14,248 bases of DNA from DATAVB01 sp040414495 (GCA_040414495.1 JBEDUI010000249.1:1-14248), one strand, 5' to 3'; shown: positions 1 through 6,975, counted from the first letter of the stretch. Program-made: numbers and translations. The notes: a model not told the origin generated them from the letters alone.

Positions 1-2
1 CC

Positions 3-623
3 TTCGGCGGCATCACTCGCAGTGCGCCAAACTTGAGAACTGTGAGATTGAGACGCATTGGCAGGCGGACCGGGTGGCGAGTCAACGGCCGTAAGCCGTG
101 GTCGAAGACGCAGCTGGCCGACCTTCAGAGGCTGGAGGACGAGCTTTTGGACTTGGAGCGGTACGAACCCCTGCGGCGGGTCCGCGCCGCTCTGAGGACC
201 GAGCAGCTCCGCGGCCGGCCAGTGCAGGATGTCGCGGCATTGCTGCGCCGCGAGTTAGATAACCAGGGACTCGCGTGGCCCGAAGCGATGATTGAAGGGT
301 ACGCGCACAATTGGTCCGATCCTTGGTGGCCGCTACGGCATCCTCGACGTGCGCGCAAGGACCAGGCCAATTCGCACCGGCTGGCCGAGCAGCAGCGTTG
401 GCATTTGAGTCCGGGTGATTCGGCGGACCCGTTTTCACGGGCTCTCTTCGAGATCGAAGGCGTGCGGAGTTGGGCGCTCGCGATGTTTATGCCGAATGTT
501 ATTGAGGTTGAATTGCACGGTTACAACGAGGAAGCCGAAGAAACGATTCGCCGGATATGCGCCCCACGAACCGTTCGCTATGTGCTGCGCGCCACGCCTG
601 GCCGCGATAAACGCAACCACTGA
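3..623 (+). CDS. Hypothetical protein, 5'-truncated by the window edge
   Basis: The reading frame is open from the first complete codon at base 3 to a TGA at 621-623. A TTG at 33 or GTG at 42 could start it, but neither has a Shine-Dalgarno or an upstream -10 element, so I read it as the 3' part of a longer gene. The visible ~206 residues are very rich in Arg (RLRRIGRRTGWR near the start), with a predicted charged helix (about residues 38-85 of the visible part), then a Trp/Pro-rich stretch (WSDPWWPLRHPRRARKD) and a mixed alpha/beta tail with a hydrophobic strand (SWALAMFMPNVIEVEL). I recognise no family or catalytic motif. It converges on the methyltransferase that ends at 745. Its Arg-rich N-terminal part could bind nucleic acid, but that is a guess. 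Confidence 0.6.
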   Translation, partial: FGGITRSAPNLRTVRLRRIGRRTGWRVNGRKPWSKTQLADLQRLEDELLDLERYEPLRRVRAALRTEQLRGRPVQDVAALLRRELDNQGLAWPEAMIEGYAHNWSDPWWPLRHPRRARKDQANSHRLAEQQRWHLSPGDSADPFSRALFEIEGVRSWALAMFMPNVIEVELHGYNEEAEETIRRICAPRTVRYVLRATPGRDKRNH

Positions 624-744
624 TAGGCAGGCTGAACCGAAGAACCGCAGTTAGCGTCCTGCTCGGCCCAGTTCGCATCCAACGCCGCTTCAGGCGGTGC
701 CAGGAAGAGCGGTATGCGAATAGGCGCTGCGCCCGTGACGCTGT

Positions 745-1527
745 TTACGAACGAGGCAGGCGCGCGCTTACGAGATAACTCGCGGGAATCTTGGCCGCTC
801 CTGATCCGAGGCCGCTATACATGTCAGGCTGGCTGAATTCCTGCAACGTCTCAAGCTGGAGCCCAGCCTGAATTAGAGCCGAAACAACCTCGCCCAAGCC
901 CCAGATAAAACTTGTGCTGACCGGCAGTGGCCCAGGTCTGCCATGCGTAACCTGGGGAGCCTTGAGCGGATCCGCATAACCAGTTCGAGCGCGACCAAAG
1001 TAGTCAGACGTCACCTTCAGCGAATTCTCACCGGCAACAGAGAGACATTCCCACAGCGGATGGTGCTCGCAAATGACGACGCGGCCGTTAGGCGACAGGC
1101 GAGCCGCGACAGTCTCCGCCCAAGCCTCGATGTCAGGTACCCAGCAGATCCCACCGCCAGAGATATACACAAGATCGAATCCGGTGAGGTCAGGTTCGAG
1201 GGCTGTCATATCGCCCTCGCGGAAGTCTATATCGAGATTAAGTTGTGCCGCTTTGATCCGCGCATTTGCTATGTGCGTTGGCGACAGATCAACTCCGGTG
1301 ACGTGGGCGCCGAGCATCGCTAAGTTCAGACATTCATTGCCCACCGAACAGGCTAGATGGAGCACCCGCAGGCCGGATGGATCACCGATCACCGCTATTT
1401 CTTGTGGTTCCAACGTACTCTGACCAGCACGGAAGAACTCGATCGGCGCACCAAGGCGTTCAGCGGCAATTGCCTCCCAGTACTCCCGGTTCTCATCAAC
1501 AACCCGGCGAAGCTCATCTTCTATCAC
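745..1527 (-). CDS. Class I SAM-dependent methyltransferase
   Basis: A 260-residue soluble protein with a Rossmann methyltransferase core. Motif I is at residues 55-67 (VLHLACSVGNECL), the acidic residue that binds the SAM ribose is in GVDLS (78-82), an EGDM segment is at 104-107, and motif II is GFDLVYISGGG (117-127). A cap region with conserved-looking Trp/His (CEHHPLWE) follows. This resembles the Methyltransf_11/25 group of small-molecule methyltransferases; the substrate cannot be read from sequence. The start is GTG at 1525-1527. There is no Shine-Dalgarno, but TAGGTT lies at -12 to -7, which suggests a leaderless transcript. The start overlaps by four bases (GTGA) the stop of a protein-like minus-strand frame upstream. 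Motif I has Ala-Cys-Ser where Gly-x-Gly is usual, a tolerated variation. Confidence 0.88.
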   Translation of the reverse strand: MIEDELRRVVDENREYWEAIAAERLGAPIEFFRAGQSTLEPQEIAVIGDPSGLRVLHLACSVGNECLNLAMLGAHVTGVDLSPTHIANARIKAAQLNLDIDFREGDMTALEPDLTGFDLVYISGGGICWVPDIEAWAETVAARLSPNGRVVICEHHPLWECLSVAGENSLKVTSDYFGRARTGYADPLKAPQVTHGRPGPLPVSTSFIWGLGEVVSALIQAGLQLETLQEFSQPDMYSGLGSGAAKIPASYLVSARLPRS

Positions 1528-1769
1528 GGAGGCAACCTAAACGGTCGCCGGACGCCGTACAAGATGTTTTGCAGCAGCGTCACCATAGAGCGTATATCAA
1601 CGTGCCATTCCGAACCGTGACCGGCGCCTTTCTGGCGATATGGCGACCAGTCCTGACCAGGCCACAAGCACAACGTTACTTGCCAGCGCGAATGCTTTGC
1701 TTCAAACGCGCTATTGACCCAGGCAATTGCGGAACCGACGTTATCTCCGCTCAGAACAGGTTGTCTCCG
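1524..1769 (-). pseudogene. Trp-rich coding remnant upstream of the methyltransferase
   Basis: An 81-codon open frame with protein-like composition (segments such as SRWQVTLCLWPGQDWSPY and GSEWHVDIRSMVTLLQNILY) ends in a TGA that overlaps the methyltransferase GTG by four bases. Such GTGA overlaps are typical of coupled genes. It has no ATG, GTG or TTG near its N-terminal end; the first usable starts fall at codon 33 (TTG) and 62 (ATG). It therefore looks like the 3' end of a decayed gene rather than an intact one. I do not recognise the family. It could also be a chance open frame. Confidence 0.25.
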
Positions 1770-1870
1770 TCAACTTATGCACGGGCACACGGCAAGCGTT
1801 GACCGCCAGTGAGGCTGAATGTCTTACTAGGATGACGCCTTTGGCGCGACACATTGTCCCGGAGAAACCC
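1528..1870. other. 343-bp intergenic region between divergent genes
   Basis: This region separates the start codons of the minus-strand methyltransferase and the plus-strand FUSC-like gene. It holds the methyltransferase -10 element (1534-1539), the Trp-rich remnant (1524-1769) and probably the promoter of the FUSC-like gene. A TTGACC box lies at 1799-1804 and a TAGGAT box at 1828-1833, but the 23-bp spacing is too long to call them one promoter. I see no RNA gene or strong hairpin. Confidence 0.5.
1534..1539 (-). promoter_or_regulatory. -10 element, leaderless promoter of the methyltransferase
   Basis: TAGGTT on the minus strand lies at -12 to -7 relative to the G of the GTG start at 1527. 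With standard -10 spacing, transcription would begin at the start codon. No Shine-Dalgarno is present. Confidence 0.5.
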
Positions 1871-3007
1871 ATGAATACGACCATTGCCACTGCAGACGCG
1901 CGTGATCGACAACCCACGCGACGGGAACGGGTCACGGGCTGGCTGTCGAAAGTCTTCGCATTCAACGCCTCGGCGGTCAATTGGCCGCGCGGGGTGATGT
2001 TTGTGGACATCGCGTTGGTACCGCTGGTGGTTTTCGCGGCGATCGGGGACGAGCAATATCTACTCAGCGCGCTGTTTGGTGCTGTCATTGCCGCGTTGGT
2101 TGATCCGGGTGGTCCGATCGGGCACCGGGAGCTACGGATAGCCATCGTCGCCGTAGTCGGTGCCGGGCTGACCGCGCTCGCATTTGCCCTCGGCGGAGTC
2201 GCCTGGGGCTGGCTAGTCCTGGCCAGTTTCTTGATTACGCTGATTGCCGGCTTCGCGATAGTTCGCGGTTTGCATGCGGCCGTTGCGGCAATTCTGCTCA
2301 ATATCTGGTTTATCATCGCTCTCGGCCTTGCCGTCAGCCTTCATCAACACCCCCAGATCAGTAACCACACCTGGGCTCAGGTGGTTGCCTGGATCAGCGG
2401 GGCCGCGCTTTGGCTGGCGTTGGCGTTCGTCGTATGGCTGATCCGGGGCCGCAAGGACATGCCGCAGCCGGTCGCCGAGATCCCCGGCGACACCTCGCCG
2501 CGCAAGCTGACGCGGCCGGTGATCGCGTTTTCCTTGCTCCGTGCCGTAGCTATAGGCGGCAGCGTCGCGCTCGCGTTTGGACTGAGTCTTTCGCACGCCC
2601 AGTGGCTGCCCATTGCGACGATCATCGCTGTGAAGCCCAGCCTCGAACAGAGCACTATCAGTGCCGCTCAGCGCATCATTGGCACGCTGCTCGGCGCGGG
2701 CGCTGCCATTCTCCTGTTGTTGATTCCCGCCAACGACCAGGGACTTAAACTGCTGTCCGTCGACCACGCGCTCGAAGTCGTGGCAATTGTCCTGCTCATG
2801 CACGCGCTGGCGATTCGCTTGTGGAACTACGCCGTCTACACCGGTGCCATCACGGCCGCGGTGCTGATCATCGAGGACTTGGTGCAGCCGTCGAACTATT
2901 CGGCTGAAGGCGACCGGGTGCTCTGGACCCTGGCCGGGGTCGGGATCGGCGTGTGCGTCATGCTCATCGCCGGTCTGCTCGCTAGGCGAAGCGCATCGCA
3001 TGAGTAG
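1871..3007 (+). CDS. FUSC-family-like integral membrane protein
   Basis: A 378-residue protein with two bundles of hydrophobic helices (roughly residues 38-205 and 235-370) and a cytoplasmic linker (RGRKDMPQPVAEIPGD, about 208-223). The second bundle has the FUSC-type signature: WLPIATIIAVKPS, a Ser/Arg stretch (STISAAQRIIGTLLGAG), then a hydrophobic helix. FUSC proteins include aromatic-acid exporter-like and fusaric acid resistance-like proteins, so efflux is plausible but the substrate is unknown. The frame is open further upstream, but I chose the ATG at 1871 because GGAGA at 1861-1865 gives a good Shine-Dalgarno about six bases away and the protein then starts with a normal hydrophilic tail. 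The gene is monocistronic and converges on the P-loop gene, 33 bp away. Confidence 0.88.
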   Translation: MNTTIATADARDRQPTRRERVTGWLSKVFAFNASAVNWPRGVMFVDIALVPLVVFAAIGDEQYLLSALFGAVIAALVDPGGPIGHRELRIAIVAVVGAGLTALAFALGGVAWGWLVLASFLITLIAGFAIVRGLHAAVAAILLNIWFIIALGLAVSLHQHPQISNHTWAQVVAWISGAALWLALAFVVWLIRGRKDMPQPVAEIPGDTSPRKLTRPVIAFSLLRAVAIGGSVALAFGLSLSHAQWLPIATIIAVKPSLEQSTISAAQRIIGTLLGAGAAILLLLIPANDQGLKLLSVDHALEVVAIVLLMHALAIRLWNYAVYTGAITAAVLIIEDLVQPSNYSAEGDRVLWTLAGVGIGVCVMLIAGLLARRSASHE

Positions 3008-3014
3008 CGTGGCC

Positions 3015-3041
3015 GCCAGGCTTTGATGTTAGGAACCTGGC
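3015..3041. terminator. Possible bidirectional terminator hairpin
   Basis: GCCAGG (3015-3020) and CCTGGC (3036-3041) form a 6-bp inverted repeat with a 15-base loop in the short gap between two converging genes. It overlaps the last base of the P-loop gene's stop codon. There is no T-run, so this is weak. Confidence 0.25.
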
Positions 3042-3700
3042 TATCCGAACCGCGACCGCAACGAATGCTGCGCTTCACTGGCGACGTCCGCGGGCGACAA
3101 TTGATGAGCTCGCTGGATAACCACGACCTGCCACGGCTTCGACCTAATAAGCCGCAGCGTTGTTTCCCGCTCCCGCTCCAGGTACGCACAGGCTGTATCC
3201 AGATCCCGGACCGCCGGCTGCACGCCATAGTCTGCGAGCTTGCCTACGTAGCGGTCCAACCAGCCGTCACCCTCTCGCTGTGCCGCTCTGGGCAGCGCGA
3301 CCCGAGGGTCTCCGTCCAGATAGACGATCACCGGACGCACGGGAAGCAACAGCTCAGCAAGCTCATCGAGGAATTTGCTGATCGCATGATCGTCGTGGCC
3401 CCACGCAACCAGCGACGGTACGAATGGCACCAGGGAATCCGCGACCGCAACATCGACGCCGGATGCCTGCAGATGGTCCACATAGGAAGACGTTGCCTGG
3501 AGCAGTGTCCGGAGACCAACCACGCCCGTTGTCGTGAATTCCGCTGCCACATCCGCGAATTCACTGCGGCTGAGTATGTCCTCTTCCTGAAAGTGCTCGA
3601 CCGCCAGCCCCAGCCCGCTAAGCCACTCGGCGAGTTGCCCACACGTCGTCGACTTGCCCACGCCTGGGGCGGAACCAGCCACAGCGATCAATTCAGCCAT
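3041..3700 (-). CDS. P-loop nucleoside/nucleotide-kinase-like protein
   Basis: A 219-residue protein opening with a Walker A motif, GSAPGVGKST (residues 9-18), on a typical first beta strand. A Walker B-like strand (VDVAVADSL, 82-90) and a strand VIVYLDGDPRVA (124-135) followed by an Arg-containing lid (RAAQREGDGWLDRYVGKLADY) match the layout of thymidylate kinase-like and deoxynucleoside kinase-like P-loop proteins. It could phosphorylate a nucleoside, a nucleotide or another small molecule; the substrate cannot be told. The ATG at 3698-3700 has no Shine-Dalgarno but has GATAAT at -12 to -7, which suggests a leaderless mRNA. The gene stands alone between the FUSC-like gene and the sortase gene, whose stop lies 44 bp upstream of its start. 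Confidence 0.85.
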   Translation of the reverse strand: MAELIAVAGSAPGVGKSTTCGQLAEWLSGLGLAVEHFQEEDILSRSEFADVAAEFTTTGVVGLRTLLQATSSYVDHLQASGVDVAVADSLVPFVPSLVAWGHDDHAISKFLDELAELLLPVRPVIVYLDGDPRVALPRAAQREGDGWLDRYVGKLADYGVQPAVRDLDTACAYLERERETTLRLIRSKPWQVVVIQRAHQLSPADVASEAQHSLRSRFG

Positions 3701-3706
3701 GGCGAC

Positions 3707-3712
3707 ATTATC
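3707..3712 (-). promoter_or_regulatory. -10 element of the P-loop gene
   Basis: GATAAT on the minus strand, one base off TATAAT, lies at -12 to -7 from the ATG at 3700. This fits leaderless transcription, independent of the sortase operon upstream. Confidence 0.5.
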
Positions 3713-3744
3713 CCGCGGACGGTCGTATTAAAGAGACACCGCCC

Positions 3745-4440
3745 CTAGCCGTGTTCGGTCGCGACCAGCTTCGCGGAGATCACCACGTTGTCTTGGTAGC
3801 TACGGATGTGAGTGTTGAATGTTCCGCCGCAGGTGATCAACCGAAGTTCTGGCCCATCGGTATTCGCGTAGACCGTTTCGGTGGGGAACGTCGATTTGGG
3901 ATATTGCGCGACGGCGTAGACCTGGAACAGCGCGACTAATCCGTCCTGTTCGGACACTCGCACCTGGTCACCAGGGCGCAACGCGGACAGCCGGAAGAAC
4001 ACCGCCGGCCCATGGTAAGAATCGATGTGGCCGGCGATAACGGCCGGTCCGATTTCCCCAGGAGAAGGTCCGCCGGTGTACCAGCCAGCGACCGCGAAAT
4101 CGCTCGGCACCTGCAATGCCCCGTTTGGCTCGATACCCAAACGCACCAACCGAGTGTGCACCCCGATCGCTGGTATCCGTAGATATACCGGGACGGACCG
4201 GGGTAACGAATTGGGCGCTCGTGATGGCGTCGGCCGGCTGGTCGGGTGGTTTGGCTGCCGGATCGGTACGGAGGTTGGTTTTGCCGTTGACGGGGCGACC
4301 GCGGTCACCGCGGCTGCGGGCGGCCGGGCTGACCATCGGTGGCCGAGCAGTACCCCAGCAACGGCGCAACCGAACAGTCCGACGATGAGAATATCGAGGA
4401 CCCGTCGCGCCGCCGACCTCCGTCCTCGCGGCCGAGTCAC
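3745..4440 (-). CDS. Class F sortase
   Basis: A 231-residue membrane-anchored transpeptidase. Residues 1-14 are basic, 15-33 form one membrane helix (N-terminus inside), 36-80 form a Pro/Ser/Thr-rich stalk, and 85-231 form the sortase domain. The catalytic residues are visible: His138 in AGHID, Cys204 in LITCGG (the TLxTC position) and Arg213 in HIRSYQDN. Class F sortases are typical of Actinomycetota; substrates and biological roles are mostly unknown. It lies 16 bp downstream of a secreted, C-terminally anchored protein on the same strand, probably in one operon and possibly as its processing enzyme. The GTG start at 4440 has no Shine-Dalgarno and sits at the centre of a 15-bp inverted repeat (4433-4447), so its translation may depend on the upstream gene. 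Confidence 0.93.
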   Translation of the reverse strand: MTRPRGRRSAARRVLDILIVGLFGCAVAGVLLGHRWSARPPAAAVTAVAPSTAKPTSVPIRQPNHPTSRPTPSRAPNSLPRSVPVYLRIPAIGVHTRLVRLGIEPNGALQVPSDFAVAGWYTGGPSPGEIGPAVIAGHIDSYHGPAVFFRLSALRPGDQVRVSEQDGLVALFQVYAVAQYPKSTFPTETVYANTDGPELRLITCGGTFNTHIRSYQDNVVISAKLVATEHG

Positions 4441-4447
4441 TGACTCG
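4433..4447 (-). promoter_or_regulatory. Inverted repeat spanning the sortase start codon
   Basis: CGAGTCA-C-TGACTCG is a perfect 7+1+7 inverted repeat. The sortase GTG lies at its centre. In the mRNA it could partly hide the start codon, making sortase translation depend on ribosomes finishing the upstream gene, whose stop is at 4457. It could equally be an operator. Confidence 0.35.
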
Positions 4448-4456
4448 CGGCGGCCG

Positions 4457-4978
4457 TCATCGCCGCTGCCGGGCCAGCCGCAGGCGGACCGGAATAAGCG
4501 CCGCGGCTAATGCCAAACAGCCGATGCCCAGCGCTACCCACCAGCCGGAAGGCCCGTCGGCCGTCCCGCCGGCGCCGGTGGCGACTCCGCCGGTTGGCAC
4601 CGTCGTCACCTGGCTCGTGACCCGCACCGACGCGCTCACGCCCACGTTCGCGCCGCCGCATCGCAGGCCTACGTTGAAGACGCCCGGCGGAGTGCTCGCC
4701 GGCACGGTGAAGAAGAACGTGAACGATCCGGAGGCGTTACGAGATACGAACGGCCCAAAGCCGTCTGGTGGGAAGAATTGGGCCAATGAGGTCAAGCGCG
4801 CAGCGGTGGCTGGACAGTCGGGCGTGATCGGCACCGATCCGCTGATCCGCACCGTATGACCGGCCGCGACCACCGTCGGGCTGATCGAGATGCTCGAACT
4901 CGGATTGGCGTACGCCGACGTAGCCATCCCCAATACGACTGCGGATGCCAGTAATCCCAGTACGACGAGCTTCTTCAT
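4457..4978 (-). CDS. Secreted Ig-like protein with C-terminal membrane anchor, sortase partner
   Basis: A 173-residue exported protein. Residues 1-24 are a signal peptide (MKK, hydrophobic core, probable cleavage after SAYA). Residues 28-122 look like one beta-sandwich domain with two cysteines (Cys55, Cys107) that could form a disulfide. A low-complexity Thr/Gly segment (TTVPTGGVATGAGGTADG, 125-142) follows, then a membrane helix (146-164) and an Arg-rich tail (RLRLARQRR). That last arrangement mimics a cell-wall sorting signal but has no LPxTG; VPTGG is the nearest motif. I chose the ATG at 4976-4978 because GGGGGAGG lies nine bases upstream; a longer in-frame start at 5026 would bury the signal peptide. 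The class F sortase follows after 16 bp. Confidence 0.85.
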   Translation of the reverse strand: MKKLVVLGLLASAVVLGMATSAYANPSSSISISPTVVAAGHTVRISGSVPITPDCPATAARLTSLAQFFPPDGFGPFVSRNASGSFTFFFTVPASTPPGVFNVGLRCGGANVGVSASVRVTSQVTTVPTGGVATGAGGTADGPSGWWVALGIGCLALAAALIPVRLRLARQRR

Positions 4979-5287
4979 CGATATCGACCTCCCCCATCGC
5001 AGGCCATTTCGAACAAAGCCGCACATCCGGCCGGCAGCGCCGAATCAGAGCGGTGCTGTACCGGTTTGCCGCTCCAGTCTGCACGTATGCTCGACCGAAC
5101 ATCGAATGAACGACGAATTTCAAGGCGGAGTCGGCGTGTCTTGCAGCAGCACTCCGCAGGCAGTTTGGCGCAGGAAGCTCGGCTAACGCCTAACTCGCGG
5201 GCAATTCACGCGGCAAGTCGTAATTAGCAACTTGCATATTCCGCAGAGGGCCACGAACGATAACGGGAACCTGCTAACTCGCGTGTC
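4979..5287. other. 309-bp intergenic region
   Basis: This lies between the start of the secreted protein and the stop of the APH-like gene. It must hold the promoter of the sortase operon, but I could not pick convincing -35/-10 boxes. GCAAGT (5213-5218) and ACTTGC (5230-5235) form a 6-bp inverted repeat with an AT-rich loop, a weak candidate terminator for the APH gene. CTAACTCGCG occurs twice, near 5190 and 5274. No coding signal or RNA gene is evident. Confidence 0.4.
4988..4995 (-). promoter_or_regulatory. Strong ribosome binding site deciding the secreted-protein start
   Basis: GGGGGAGG on the minus strand ends nine bases before the ATG at 4978. It fixes the start at the MKK signal peptide. 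This is one of few clear Shine-Dalgarno sites in the window. Confidence 0.7.
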
Positions 5288-6187
5288 TCACGCCAGAAGC
5301 TCGGCTATCTGCTCGTTCGCCTTGATTTGCCAGGCTGGCTTGCCTTTCTTGCGGGCGTGATGGGCGCCCATTGCCGCGTGAAGCTGGGCCCAACGCATGG
5401 CCCGCTCACGGTCGATCTCGGCGGCGTCGGCATAGATGGCTAACCGGCACCGCAACTCGGCATTCAGGTTGTCGGCCCGCAGCAGGCTATCGGCGCCGCG
5501 TTTGAGTACCTGAAGCGCATCGGTGGCAGGGTCTCCGGCCAGGCCGGTCGGATCGATGACCAGCCACGGTTCGCGTCGGGCGCGCACGACGTTTCCGAAG
5601 TGTAGATCCCCGTGGATCATGGTGTCTGGCTGCTTACGAGCCAGATCGTCAATTGTGGCCAACGCGGCGTCGAATGCACGCGCCGATACGGGATGGCCGA
5701 GCTGCTCGGCATTGTCGCGGAGACTCTGCTCCCAATCCGCGGCGCGATCGGACAGGCGCGGAATTCCGGGCGGGGCGGGTACGGCCAGCCGTCGCGCGAG
5801 CTGGCCGGTCACGGCCGTCGCCTGGTGGACGTCCTTGAGTTCCTGCAGCGTATGCCATTCCGCTCGCTCCAGCAGCATGGCGAATTTGTCGTCGTCTCTT
5901 TCGTACAGGTGCACCGCGCCACGCCCACCCCAAACGGCGTAGGCATGCGGCTCGTAAACATTATCCGGATGGGTGAACGATATCTTCAAGACAGCCGGCG
6001 TGCCGTCGTGTCGCTGCACCGGCAAGACGATTCCGAGATGGCCGCGCGTAACCGGCTCGGGTTGATGACAACGCCACCGCACTACCAACCGATCGATCAA
6101 AGCAGGCAGGGACGCCAGCCACGCTCGGCCAGCATCGCCTTCCCGATTGATGAGCTGGCGTGCGAAATCTTCTGAGATCTCGATCAT
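5288..6187 (-). CDS. APH(6)-family aminoglycoside/streptomycin 6-kinase-like protein
   Basis: A 299-residue kinase-fold protein. The beta3 lysine is in AVLKIS (Lys68), and GGRGAVHLYERDDDKFAMLLER (88-108) matches the hinge of streptomycin 6-kinases such as StrB. The catalytic loop HGDLHFGN (192-199) and metal-binding IDPTGLAGDPATD (211-223) are intact. Active kinases of this family phosphorylate the 6-hydroxyl of streptomycin, but many actinobacterial members are uncharacterised. The frame is open to a TTG at 6256. I prefer the ATG at 6185-6187 because TATTGT lies at -12 to -7 and the residues upstream look non-native. With this start there is a 61-bp gap after the preceding kinase-like gene, so both co-transcription and a separate leaderless promoter are possible. 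Confidence 0.85.
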   Translation of the reverse strand: MIEISEDFARQLINREGDAGRAWLASLPALIDRLVVRWRCHQPEPVTRGHLGIVLPVQRHDGTPAVLKISFTHPDNVYEPHAYAVWGGRGAVHLYERDDDKFAMLLERAEWHTLQELKDVHQATAVTGQLARRLAVPAPPGIPRLSDRAADWEQSLRDNAEQLGHPVSARAFDAALATIDDLARKQPDTMIHGDLHFGNVVRARREPWLVIDPTGLAGDPATDALQVLKRGADSLLRADNLNAELRCRLAIYADAAEIDRERAMRWAQLHAAMGAHHARKKGKPAWQIKANEQIAELLA

Positions 6188-6193
6188 CACGTC

Positions 6194-6199
6194 ACAATA
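6194..6199 (-). promoter_or_regulatory. -10 element of the APH-like gene
   Basis: TATTGT on the minus strand lies at -12 to -7 from the ATG at 6187. It supports that start and an internal promoter after the upstream kinase-like gene. Confidence 0.45.
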
Positions 6200-6248
6200 G
6201 CCGCCTTCGCGGCCGCGCCAAGGTTTGCGGAGCCCTCGCTGAAACACA

Positions 6249-6926
6249 TCATTCAATTGCCAGTTTGGCCAACGCCTCGCCTATGCGGCGAAGGTAGTCC
6301 GGCGGATGACCGTCCTGCAGGTCAGGGATGTCCAGGATGTATCGGCATTGGTCCGGCGCCATATGTTCGGCAAAAGCGTGCGGATCATTGATCAGATCGT
6401 TCAGCAGATCCCACGTCACGTAGAACAGGTCAATCAACTTCGGCTGGCCATCGGCCGACACGAGAACGTGTCGCGTGCCAACGTCGACACCACCCCACCA
6501 CCGCACGTTTCGACGAGCCCAAGTATCGAATTCGTCGACCCGACGTCGAAGAACGCGCAATTCGTCGTCGGCATTGTCGGCTGACCGCCACCTTCGCAGA
6601 AGAGCCTCTGCCGTATTGAGATCCGGTGGAGCGAGGTATTCGAGTACCGCCACATGTCCGCCACCTGCCAGTCGCGTGGCCAGATCTATGCGGGGGACAT
6701 ATCGATTGCCAGGACATCGGCGACAGAGCTCAACGAAGTATCCATACGCCGGTTCAAACGGGCTCACGCGAGCCACGACCCGACTGCTGGGCGACCGAAA
6801 GGCATAGGCCCAATCGCCTACACCGCAGCTGATCCATCCCAGATCTTCCAGACGAGACCGCACTTGTCTGTGGTCCAGCCTGGGCCACTGGACGTCGACG
6901 AGCGGCTCCAGATCAGGGTCATCCAT
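6249..6926 (-). CDS. Kinase-fold protein with degenerate catalytic residues
   Basis: A 225-residue protein that reads as a small phosphotransferase fold. A glycine-rich turn is at CGVGDWAYAFRS (34-45), the beta3 strand is RVVARVSPF (49-57), the hinge is VAVLEYLAPPD (92-102), and a catalytic-loop-like segment VDVGTRHVLVSADG (147-160) leads to LIDLF (164-168). Compared with active APH-type kinases, the beta3 Lys is Arg53, the HGD His is missing (GVD), and the metal-binding Asn five residues after Asp148 is His153. Asp166 (the DFG-type Asp) is kept. It may be a pseudokinase or a divergent enzyme. It precedes the APH(6)-like gene on the same strand, so the two may work together. The ATG at 6926 has no Shine-Dalgarno; an in-frame TGA lies just upstream, and CATGCT at -12 to -7 is an imperfect -10. 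Confidence 0.8.
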   Translation of the reverse strand: MDDPDLEPLVDVQWPRLDHRQVRSRLEDLGWISCGVGDWAYAFRSPSSRVVARVSPFEPAYGYFVELCRRCPGNRYVPRIDLATRLAGGGHVAVLEYLAPPDLNTAEALLRRWRSADNADDELRVLRRRVDEFDTWARRNVRWWGGVDVGTRHVLVSADGQPKLIDLFYVTWDLLNDLINDPHAFAEHMAPDQCRYILDIPDLQDGHPPDYLRRIGEALAKLAIE

Positions 6927-6975
6927 CGGCGAAGCATGTCATCGGACCCCGGACTGCGCTACCAAATAACCGCTG

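Noticed and set aside
685..697. CCGC-TTCAG-GCGG hairpin in the gap between converging genes
   Set aside because: Only a 4-bp stem with no T-run; too weak to call a terminator, although it lies in the right place.
1727..1870. Upstream start for the FUSC-like protein
   Set aside because: The added residues look non-native. The ATG at 1871 has a well-placed GGAGA and begins a normal membrane-protein N-terminus.
2213..3001. 262-codon frame on the minus strand opposite the FUSC-like gene
   Set aside because: Very Arg/Gln/Asp-rich with no motif; it is the mirror of a GC-rich coding sequence with clear membrane helices on the plus strand.
3023..3748. 241-codon plus-strand frame opposite the P-loop gene
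   Set aside because: No recognisable fold. The minus strand carries a clean Walker A and lid, so this is a shadow.
6188..6256. TTG start at 6256 for the APH-like gene, overlapping the upstream stop
   Set aside because: The overlap is attractive, but the added 23 residues (Arg/Gly-rich) do not look native, and the ATG at 6187 has a -10 element at the leaderless position.
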